A stretch of DNA of 64,000 nucleotides, taken from assembly GCF_964340395.1 (NCBI RefSeq), contig NC_135549.1:19281342-19345341 (forward strand). Direction: 5' to 3'. The notes below the pieces were generated by a model that searched no databases, had not been told where the DNA came from, and was given only the letters and a program-made list of their open reading frames with translations. This stretch comes from Glandiceps talaboti (Eukaryota > Hemichordata > Enteropneusta > Spengelidae). This document shows positions 24,501-36,900 of the stretch, one piece after another (position 1 is the stretch's first letter; every line of letters starts with the position of its first letter). The translations under genes were made by a program, and so were the position numbers.

Positions 24501-27500
24501 TACCGATCAGGACAAAAACGTAAACATGTACCACGAAGGTCAATTCAGGCAAAATAACGAAGGTAAAATAGCAATGAACGATCAGCCGACATCTACATCG
24601 GATTTTAATCAGATCGGTATAAGACATGGTATGAGGTTTTTTATACACTGATGGTCCTGAATGAAGAATAGCAAGCTAACCAAAGTGTGATAGTAAAGAT
24701 GAGTATATCAATACAAATATGTTTATGCCAACTTATACTAACCAGTACATGAAATGTTTTTTTCCGGACAAAGTTTTATGATTTCACCCGTGGTGCTACA
24801 CCACTGTTCTAATAAACAAGAAAGGCCTAAGTATGCGGCGACATCAGTTACAATATAAACATGTGGCTTGGTAATTGTCGACCGAACTCTCAATATTGCA
24901 ATGACTGTAGCTGGAAGCTGTTCAATCTGATTAAAATCCGATGTAGATGTCGGCTAATCGTTCATTGCTATTTTACCTTCGTTATTTTGCCTGATATTAT
25001 TTTTCTTGGTACATGTTTACATTTTTTAGCCTGATCGTAGAGGAGGTGATCAGGCAAGCTAAAAAATGTAAACATGTACCAAGAAGGTCAATTCAGGCAA
25101 AATAACGAAGGTAAAATAGCAATGAACGATCAGCCAACATCTACATCGGATTTTAATCAGATTGGAAGCTGTTGTCAGATTTGTAATTTTCTAATCGTTC
25201 TTTTGTCAAGCAACAGACACCAGTAAGGTAAAGAAATATGTTTATCATGTCTACATCGGGTATATTTCGAAGGTCCTCCGTCCAACTTTCAATGTTTCCG
25301 CTGTCGATTAGTTCTATCTTTTGATGCTTGACATCCACTATTCGTCTCCTCTTCCGTTCTCTCAGAAAATTATCATTTTCTAGTGTTTCAAGACCAAGGT
25401 TGACAGCATTTCTGGCGATATCTAGTAGATTTAGAAGTAGTAATTTTCCACTCTTTTATGAATGCAGGGAGTTCTTTTACGCCCATTTTGTTGACAGCTT
25501 CATACATCGCCATACTATTAGATGCCATGACGAAAATTCTGGCCCTCACTTTGTCAGATATGGTGCGCCCTCTCGCGATACTTTCCTGCGAAACAACCGG
25601 AAGTTCGATAACCGGAATACGCCGTATTAATGCTTCTACAACTATAGGTTACACTACGATCACATGACAGTCACATGATTACAGCCACAACACAATACTA
25701 TCACAACAACAATAACTGGTTACTTAGATCTCATTATTACAGCCAGGAGAGTGCTATCACGGGAAATATTGGTTAGTTAGGTTAGTCACATGACAGCCAC
25801 ACTTAACTGATTAACTATTGGTTGGCCAAGCTAGCATCACATGACAGTCACATGACTACAACCACAAGCCCATTAACTATTGGTTGGCCAAGCAGGCATC
25901 ACATGACAGTCACATGACTACAACCGCAAAACATGCGCAAAACTACTGGTTTAGCTAAGTTATGATTACATCTACAGTTACTACACAGAACACTGCACTA
26001 CATTACACGATAACACAGTCATTACTTAATTACATCTAGCACATACCTGTGTACTATCACTAAACCTAAAATTAGCCCACCTTTCCTATAATGGTGTGAT
26101 ATAAAATTGGAAAGTTATTATCATGGAACATATTAACATAACATAACATAACATAACATGCAACGTATCATGAGATTTGTTAATGCCTTCTGTTAACCAT
26201 AATGTTAAATATTGAAGATATTATGTAATGTGTACTCGTAAAACGGTATCTTCCATTTTTATTAGACGTCTCTACTCTATGATTTTAACACATTTTGGAA
26301 GATTTCTTTTTTGATGGTTTGCATGCAAGTGTCAACATTTACTGCAATGAGCGAAGTCTAGGAAAAAACTTGGATATCTCAGTACACACACTGAACACCT
26401 ATAAATTGTTAACTATTCATAGTATTAATACATACAGCAATATGTTACCACTCTGTAGTGTAGTAAATGTTAACACATTACATACACCACAATTCAAGCA
26501 ATAAATCAACACATTTAGTTACACAATCAATCCTTCAAAGAATTACAATAAACAAGAGCAATCAATCATATTATGATGAGTTGCATATTTCATGAGTACA
26601 TACAGTTGGCTATGTTTACAGCATTGCATACAAATCCATGACTACATACACTAAGGACATGGTATCCAAAGATTGCCATGCTATACAATTCTCTGTTATC
26701 AGGTCTGTTAATACCATTCTGTTACCAGGCTCTATGTATTTATAGGGACATTCTGCATACATTTCACTAGTTAAGAGCCATACATTTGATAGAAAAAATA
26801 TGTCAGGCGGGTATATTCTGACTTGGTCAAATTCTAACCAGAGTATTTATGATGGTTGAATTTGATATTGGTGGTATCATTTTAGACAAACAAAAGACAG
26901 AAACTAGTAATATTGTGAGATGTTGGCATTACATGTAATCTATCACAAAACTGAGAGTGACTCAGTCATATTTTTTTACAAGTACAGCAATATGTTGGCT
27001 ATAAACACAATCAAAATTCTTGAACTCAAAGAACATTCCTGCCTGAAAATACTGATCATGTTATTGAAAGATTTTAGTAAGGTTAGGAATAGCTTCATTC
27101 TTCTCTATTGATAATAACTGTTTGACAGAGTAACAAAACTGACCTGTATGCAGAAGACATGGAACTGAACTATAAAATGGGGGATGACTGCTGGCAAATT
27201 TAAACTATTGCTTAACTCAAACAATGCTATGATTCTCAAGGTATGACATGCATATTTTGAATAAAATAGACTCACCTGTTTGTTCATAGTGGCTGGGTTG
27301 ATGAGTTTTGTTTCTATCTTGCCATAATTTGGTGGATGACATGCAAAACTTACGAAGATTAACAGTTGATTAAATACCAGTGGATACATACACTTCACAC
27401 TATCAGGACCCTCACCAATAGCCTGTTTGAAAGAAAACAGTTCAGTCATCAGAAATGTTTCAGAATTGCCTATTCTTGCAAATGAATTTTTTTTTCATTC

Positions 27501-27891
27501 TCATGGATCAAGTACCTCTGACGGTGTGGATGTGGGGTGGGAGGGTTTGTTATCATTACCACAGGGGAGGGGGGTGGGGGGGGGGGGGGAGAGAAACCAT
27601 GGATAATATTGAAGTCATGTGATGTTTTATCTTTTGCCTGAATATCACTCCCATACCTTACAACTAATACAAGTGTAAAATATCCCTATGCATACTGTAT
27701 TTCCTACCAGCAATTTTATGTGAAAATGGAATGTTATTGATAAGGCCAAAAATAAGATGGGGTTGGTCAGATGTGAAATGTACAGTTTTGAGATCACTTC
27801 TGATTTGATATGGATTCCTAACATGACATATGCCACATACTGTACTTTTGGCTGTAAACTTGAAGACATAATTCAATAAAGACTTTCTTTC

Positions 27892-27977
<86 letters not shown>

Positions 27978-30900
27978 CGTCCGTCCGTCCATCCATCCGT
28001 CCATCCGTCCGTCTGTCTGTCTGTCTGTCTGTGTCTTCCCATCTGTCTAAAGTGGATGCGCTGTTTGTCTGTATATCTTTCTTTATTTCTCTAGTTATCA
28101 GTCTGCCATCTCCCTCGTATGTTACTGGTGGTTATCAAAGTATGACAAGTTGTTTACTTTTCAAACTGATAAACTAGAAAAGGTCACATTACCTTTTGAA
28201 TGACATCAATGGCTGTCAGTACTGCATCTTGCAGCGACGTAATTTCATTGTCGGCAAACGATGGCACCAGGAATGGTGATGACTCATTACTAACAGGAAC
28301 AGAGACTGCACTACGTAGCACTATACATAACTTTTGAAGATCGGCGGACACAAATCTGGGTTTGATATGTTCAAATAGAGGTGGGAAGATCTGAATTAAG
28401 GCAGTGAGGAATGCTTGAGATGGAAGTGATTGCACTTTGTTAGAGTCTGGTGGAGAGGCGGACTGTATTCCAATGCTGTGCCATACACGCCATGCATTAG
28501 ACCATAAAGCAATGTCATCTACACTACTATGTACAGACAGGTCAGTTTTAGAACTGCCTGATTTCGGCCTTCCAATTGATTCTACACTGGATGATGATGC
28601 CACAGCACCATCAGACACTTCTTTTGGATCTCCTTTCTTGGCTTGAGTTTGAATCTCCAGGATTTCCTGAAAACTTTTCAGAGCAGCTAGGGATACCTCA
28701 GAACTGCTGCTTAAAGCTGCTGACTCGATGTACTCTAACAGCAAGGCCCAGGCACGGGGATAGTCACCTGTAGAAAATAACAGAACTCATAGTTAGTCAT
28801 ATAAAACTCATAGTTAGTCATATAAAACTCATGATCAATAATATTAAACCCATAATTAGTATTATTAAACTCATAATGTATAATATTAAACTCATAATGT
28901 ATAATATAAAACTCATAATCAGTAATATTAAACTCATACCTAGTCATATAAAACTCATGATCAAGAATATTAAACCCTTAATCTATAATATAAAACTCAC
29001 AATCAAGAATATTTAACTGATAATCAATTCATATTAAACTCATAATTAGTCATATAAAACTGATAATCAGTAATATTTAACTCATAGTTAGTAATTTATT
29101 AAACTCATAATCAGTAAATATAAAATAATAATTATAACAAATTTGAAAAGCTTCGACCTTAATTCTGTACATAAAATAGATATTGCGTAACTAGGTAATT
29201 TCCAACACAAATGTACAAAATGTTCATGCACTTATTTTTCTAAGCCCAATACTTGTACAAGCATCTTAGCTCTACAAATAAAGTCACTTCACAGTGATTG
29301 AAAAACAGTTCAGACACTTCACTGGCACCAAATGAAGAATTCCTCTAAACAAGAGAGTTGCAATGTACTTACAGCTAAGTCACTTTTCTAAGTTAATGTA
29401 CTCATTCACACCTAGGTAAATATATCTGCCAGTATTAAAGATTGACTCCTATATCTGACATTGGCCTTTAAAAAGTACACATTTACCTCTTTACTAGCTG
29501 CTAACCTCTTCCTGTCTACATTAATGCATATACTGAAGAGCTTACCGAGATGTTTGAGAGCCTGTCGCCATGTATTAAAGACTCTAGCAACTCCAGCAAG
29601 TGTTAAAACTCTGGTCTCAGCCCACTGTTTCTCTGCTGTATCCCTGGAATGATGAATTAATATATTGCCACCAGCCATTTCAGTCTTATCTGTGGATGCA
29701 TCACCTGAACACTTCTGAACTTTGTCTAGAACTGGAAACAGAACCTGGAACACAATCATGACAGCAATGTCAGGGGTCAGTGAACTTTACTACAACTCTA
29801 ATATTAATAATCAAAGGTTATGCTGTGAAAGTGTACAAAGTGACCTATGTACATAACTATTGTTTGGGAATTCTGATGAGCTTAAAATTACCTTTATTAA
29901 TTTTGTAGTGTCCAGAACATTACCCTGTATTGGAAATTCTGATGATTTTAATTTTTTTCATATTTTAGTGTCCATAACAGTTCACACCACCCTGCTAACT
30001 CGTGGAGATTTGAGTTATACCCTTGTCAAATTGCTGGTGATGGCATCCATATAAAACTAGTTATACATTGTGTTATACTTCTAACACTTACAGAAAGTCA
30101 AATTGGATGCTTGTGATAGTAATGACAATAAATGTGTTTATTAACAGTAACAAGAACTAAACTCAAAATATGATCAAGGCCAAGATCAGTGATGTGTATT
30201 CAGCTTGAATGATGTTTCTCTTTTGTTGTACTCATGACATTAATTTTTAAAGCTTACAATCCAAAATAACTGAAAGTGGTAAGGATTGAACCAAAATGTG
30301 TAGAAAACAAACCAGCATACCCTCTGAACATTTGAACAATCATGAGTCCACAAAACATTAGCTCAATCAAAGCCGCATCTACAATATAGACTGGGGGTCA
30401 CGACTTTTATAAAATAAGCTCCAATATGACAAGCTGTTCACATTCTATTTATGGCTCCTGTGACCTCTTTGCTAAAGGTCATTCACTCTAATCATGCATT
30501 ACTCTGTGTATTACAATTTACAGCCATGAATTTATTTCTCTGTCGAGGTGATGTTGTCTTGTGTACAAAAAGTTTATTTTATGCTGTCTTCCAGGCAGAA
30601 TATACTCCAAGTCAGAATTAATACATCAGATACTTTGTATTTGGATAATTGATAGAGGAGAACAACACAGTTATGGGTATGGCAGGTAGGACAAAGTATA
30701 GGAACCAAATTTGTCTAACAAATACAATAAATATGGTTGTCATTTGGTCATACTTGATACTGCTGTGAAACAAAAAGTCCCCTATTTCATGCAAACCGGG
30801 CACAAAGGTGACATACACAAGTCCGCTATTTCATAGAAATCAGGCACAAAGGTGACATACACATGTTCCCTATAATATGTCAATACAGATGCAACCCAAT

Positions 30901-33900
30901 GTGATGTGTGGTATTCAAACTTATCACATTGTGAGAGTGTAAATGAAGTTTTTATCAATACCAATACTATCATTTTTTCATTACAAGTGGAAAGAAGGTA
31001 CAGTAAAATCTATCTAAGTTCCAAACACACCTACTCAGGAATTTCTAACCAGTTTGGCAGACTGTCTTGATAATTTATGTATAAGTAACAAGAAATGTGT
31101 CTTATTAGGCGATTTCAACATTGATGCAGATAGCAACAACAGTGTGTTCACTGATTACATCGCAACTCTCAATGAAAATAATTTTTACCAAGTTTTAGAT
31201 ACACCGACCAGGGTAACTGCTGACACCGCTACATTAATTGACCATTGCCATGTAAATTTTCGTGATTATTTCATTGAAGCTGGCACTATTCAAATTGATA
31301 TAAGCGATCACTATCCCATTTTTGCTATTTTCAAGGACTTACGTCATGTATTCAATACCAAAACAGCTGATTACAAGTACGACTTTTCCTCTTTTAATTC
31401 AGCCTCGTTTAGAGCTGACATGGCCAATATTTCCTGGAACGATGTTTACAATTCAAATGATCCAAATGTTGCATACAATACTTTTTATAATTTGTTTCAT
31501 GATACGGCAATTAAACATGTACCAATTAAACGCGTTTCAAGGCCTCGAAAGCGTTTACGGAAACCTTGGCTGACAAAAGGTCTCCTAGTTTCAATTAAAA
31601 ACAAACAAAAAATGTTTTCTAAAACAAAACGACACTGTGCAAACTCTTCAATTCACCATCAATATAAATTATATCGCAACCTGCTGACAAAATTGTTGAG
31701 GTGAGCCAAACGAAAGTACTTTTGTGATAAGCTGTCTTTGTCTGTTGGAAATGTTCGTAAGAAGTGGCTGACTATCAATGAAATACTGAACAAGAATTCT
31801 AAAAATAATGCTCCACAAAAACTAAAAGATGATAAAAATCCTGGTAATTTTGTTACAAAAAGTACAGATATTGCCAATGCTTTTAATTCGTTTTTTGTTG
31901 ACATTGGACAAAACTTGGCATCACGAATAAATTGTCGCACCAACTTCAGTGAGTACCTTGATAGTCAGCAATCTCAGTCGTTCTTCTTTCATCCTGTTCA
32001 TCCATGTGATATTTTTACAGAAATTAGTCAACTTGACCCATGTAAAGCTGTAGGCTTTGATGAAATACACCCAAAACTTGTCAAAGAGGCAGCTGAACAT
32101 ATTGTTGAACCACTTGCTCATGTCATTAATATTTCTTTGTCGCAGGGTGCCTTCCCAGAAAAGTTAAAAATGGCAAAAGTAACACCAATTTTCAAAAAAG
32201 GTTGTGCTACCGAAATCGGCAATTATAGACCTATTTCTGTATTGCCAGTGTTTAGCAAACTCTTTGAATCTGTTGCAAATAAACAATTGTGTTCATTTTT
32301 TGAAAAATTTAATATTCTCACTGATAGCCAATATGGCTTCCGTAAGAAATACAGCACAAAACTAGCTTTAGCAGACCTCATAGTTGAAATATCTAAGCAA
32401 ATTGACGACGGTTTTGTTACTTTTGGTATTTTTATTGATCTCAAAAAGGCTTTCGATACGATAAATCACTCTATCTTGTTATCAAAACTGTATCATTATG
32501 GGATTAGAGGGTCGACTCTTAATTGGTTCAAAACTTACCTAGAAGGCCGAAAGCAATATGTTAATATAAATAATTGCACTTCAAAAGCCAAAACAATCCC
32601 TTGTGGAGTTCCACAGGGATCCATCCTAGGCCCACTTCTCTTTTTAGTTTATATCAATGACATCAGCAAATCTTCTGAACAATTCAAATTCAGGTTATTT
32701 GCTGATGACACCAATTTGTTTTATTCAGAAAAAACACATAAAATTGACATAGATACTATTAATACTGAGTTTAATAAAGTGCATACCTGGTGCAAGTCTA
32801 ATAAACTAACTATTAATATTGACAAAACAAATTACATCATTTTTAAAACGACCAATAGAAAGTGCAACATTGAGGGCGCTTTATCTGTCGGTGATCTGCC
32901 AATACAAAATGTTCCATCAGCCGTTTATCTCGGGGTAACTCTTGACCCCTCACTAGCCTGGAAATCCCATATTGATACAGTCATTAAGAAAGTCAGCCAA
33001 AAAGTAGGCCTTATCTCATATTTACGCCATTATCTCCCTAAATCAACTATGTTACTTTTGTACAATTGCTTTATTCTTCCCCATATAATGTATTGTATTG
33101 AAATTTGGGGCAATGCATATAAAACTCACTTAGACCGCATTTTTAAATTACAAAAAAGACTCGTTAGACTGATCACCTTTTCTGATCCAAACACACCTAG
33201 TGCTCCTTTATTCCGACAACTTGGCATTCTTAACATTTATAAGCTTTGTAAATTCCAAACTTGTGTATTTGCTTTTGATTTAAAGACAGGTCATTATGCT
33301 CATTCAATAGATCGTTATGCTACCTCTATATCACATTCATATAATACACGTCTTGCCACTGGCGACAACTTCGTTATTCCAAAAGTAAATTTAAGTACAA
33401 CTCAAAACAACATTTATTACTCTATCGCAAAACACTGGAACGAAACTCCAAATCTGATAAAATCAATAACCTCAAGAAATTTATTTAAAAAGTCGCTTAA
33501 AAATTATCTTTTGAACACAGTATAGTGAAAATCCTGTATCATATTTTTTCTTTCTAATGTAAGTTTCAGTCTTTGTTGACACTGTAAATATATTTAATGT
33601 ATATCTAATGTATATAAGATGGCAAAATTTACTGCTTTCATTTAACAAGTGTATGTATTCAGGGCCAGAGACTCGATTAGTTCCACTAGAACTACCTCTC
33701 TGGTCCTCACCAATCATGTACATGTACATTTATTCTTGGTGAAATAAACTTATTATTATTATTGGGTACTAGGGTTCCTCATCAAAATTTTAGTTGCCGT
33801 ATACAATGTATGGAAATCTATGCCAGTTTTATCAAATCTCCCTTCTGTTACTGGGGTTACCAAAGACTTGAAAAATCACTGGGTACGCTCTAGGTAAAGC

Positions 33901-36900
33901 TACTAAATGCTAAATTTGTCAACTTTCTCTGTAAACACAGCTGAGAATTGCTTTCATTTCACCACTTGCTAGATTTCACATCAAGTACAACAATGAGAGA
34001 ATGTACATACCTGCCAGAGTACTGTTTGCCATGTTGGTGGTTCCAACAGACTTCCATGTGCACTGATAGTTGAAAACAAAGTCTGACCTGCAGACTTCCT
34101 GACAGCCGGTCTCTGGTCTACACACAAATCAGCTAGTTTGGAGTATACACATAGCCATAATGCATCAGATGGTGGTAAGTGACTCGGCTTCACACTACTT
34201 TCTCCGATGGCAGCATCCTTCTCAAGACCTACTTTTATCTTGTTTCTGTTCTGGTAAAGGTAATCTGCAATATTCCACTGGAAGGAGGAAGGAGAGCAAG
34301 TGATGATTAGTCAATATACCACATTTTCAAAATAACATTCTCGAAAGATGAGTATAATTAAATAGAAAAAGTCATGTTTTCCTAAATATTCATCTTTACA
34401 AATGTATCTTAGCCAAGCAAACATTAATGTTATATGAATACTATTGATATCAAATACTCAATATCACCCAACACCTAACTTAACCATTAATGTGATATAA
34501 TATGATTGTACGTATTGGCTAACTTCTCTTTACTTGCCCCCCCCCCCCCCTACATACTGTTACATATTTGAAACCCCCTCCCCATACATAATCTGATTTT
34601 GATCACCCAAAGGTGCAGCTGTTGTATATTATTACATATGTACCAGAGATTACTTGCACCAGTGTGCATGCATACTAGTGGTATATTTTCACTGCAGTGC
34701 CATACTAAAAACATTACTGTATTCCTGCATGCAAATGATATGCAAATAAGGATGCAGCGAACACAGCAAGCACTCTTGGAAATACCCTGAGTATGCCACA
34801 CATGCACTCACGCGTCATGGGGTTCTGTCACATTCCCCACCCCTTCCCTAGACATTAACAGCAGATATTTTGTACAGTAAAACAAAACTATAATAACCAA
34901 ATTACATAATAATGTGTGTGTAAGTTGACACAGATTATTCTGACTTACCAAGAGACCAATAGAGGTGAGACTTATGTTGAGTTCTTGATTTTGAAGACCA
35001 AACTTTGCAGACACTTCCACACATACTTGTAAATATTGACTAGGCATCATGGGTAAGAAATCATTCACTACCAATTGTAGACTTTGGAATGCGACTCGGA
35101 TCAAATTCTCCCTGTCAATCAATCCGTATATTATTATACAAATTAGATCATGGTCACGTCAGAGAAACATGCAATACACAGCTACAGATATACGACAAAA
35201 ATAAATGTTTACTTTGAGACTGGCACCCCCCCCCCCCATCCCCTTGCCACCAATCACCTCTCCATCAGCCATTAGCTTTCAATGGCAACCCAATGAAAAT
35301 GCAATACATCAACATACATACATTTATGTAATATGTACAAAGGTTTACATTGAGACCCCCCCCCCCCCCCCCATCTCACGAGTCCGCACTCCCTCTTCCT
35401 ATCAACTTTCAATAACGGTAACCATATCAATGAAACAGAGTTATATGTACAAAGGTTTACTTTGAGACCCCCCACCCCCCGGTGCTTTCATAGTCCTGTT
35501 TATATCATTTATACCACACATAGTCGAAGGCATGACTGAACTTTATCATCTGGGGCTGCTACACCATGGCAGTTATCTGACCTCTACATTACTGATTGAA
35601 CACTGTACAGTTACATTCTTGTATCAGGTTTTATGAAAAGAATACACACAGTCATGCTCAATGTCAAATCTCAGACTTTGTTAGTGGTCTGAGGTCAAAT
35701 GTTGTTTTTTTGTAACAATCTAGTCTTACCCTTGGTCATTGGTCACATCTCCTATGACCTCTAGGACCAATGGCCAGCCATGTTCCAGTGTTTCTCCATT
35801 ATCTTGTATAACCTGGAGTACACATTCTAATTGTTTTTGTCGGATATCTGCATGGCCTACTCCTGTCAGCTCCTGTAGTGGAGACAGCAGCATGGCCTGA
35901 AGTCTCTGCAATAGCAATCAAAAGGCAATATTTTGAACGAATAAACTCAGACATGAAATATACATGAGTATAGTTTGGGATTAAGCGATAGGATTCTGTA
36001 CCATATGGTATTTGTGATTTTACAATCAATTACAAAATGTAACGTTACTCTGATGGTTATGCCACTTAGCATTTTTTTAATCAGGGGAATAATTGGGATA
36101 AAATTAACATATGTTCAGTTTACACTTTATCTAGGTTACACGAAAACGTAAAGAATCACACAAAATTGTAAATTTAAACCATACAAATTCTTTCCAAGGT
36201 TACAAGGGTTCTAAAATACGGGTTGCAAAAAACCTGCCAATATGAAAAATGTCATGAAATGTAAGTAAATTACATATCACAAATCCATATCTGGCACTGT
36301 ACTCAGTAAAATGTGCATACAATGTAGACTAACCCCATGTATGATGAATAAATTCGTTTATGATCAGAGACACTGTGTGTGTGTGTGTGTGTGTGCAGAT
36401 AGAGAGAGAAGGTTAGTCCCAAAAGACACACAGATAGAAATAATATGTCATAATATGCAGATATGACAACCAGTACCTGCAACCATCCTCTCATGTTGCC
36501 TATGCAGTCATTGCATCTTGATGGTAGGACGGTGACTGCCAGACCAAACTAATTTTAGCATACAGTACTAAATTTGATGCATTCACACTGTCAGCTGACT
36601 GACTGTACATTTACATAGCACATTAATTCATGGATTATAACATAAAACCAAAACATCTGTGACATCAGCGTAAAAAAATTCCACGTCATAAAGACAAATA
36701 TATTCATTTATAAAGATTGTTGAAATACACAATAATTTTATAACTCCTGTATTGAAGAATATCAAGATGTTCAGCATGATATACCATCTGAATAACACTT
36801 TTAGTTCAGCTTCTGATAACAATCGTAATAAATAAAACTCAGTTGACGTAATGTTTTTGTTAGGTTTATTACTACTAGCATCACTGTTATTATACTGTCT

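Larger units (their letters stand above)
23897..25628 (-). mobile_element. Decayed inverted-repeat DNA transposon (about 1.73 kb)
   Basis: The outermost 25 bp (23897-23921 and 25604-25628, starting AATACGCCGTATT) are reverse complements with one mismatch. A second matching block AGTGAGGGCCAGAATT lies about 90 bp inward at both ends. The ends are themselves nearly palindromic; if the element begins at TATTCCGG, a 5-bp duplication CGCCG flanks it. It carries relic coding sequence on the minus strand and two nested foldback elements. Confidence 0.65.
22785..25935. repeat. Degenerate CACATGA-rich tandem repeats, interrupted by a transposon
   Basis: Units of about 75 bp are near-identical at 23530-23610. 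Looser relatives containing AGTCACATGACAGTCACATG cover 22785-22850, 23440-23890 and 25630-25935. The two flanks of the 23897-25628 element belong to the same array, so the transposon landed inside it. All lies in MON2 intron 23. Confidence 0.75.
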
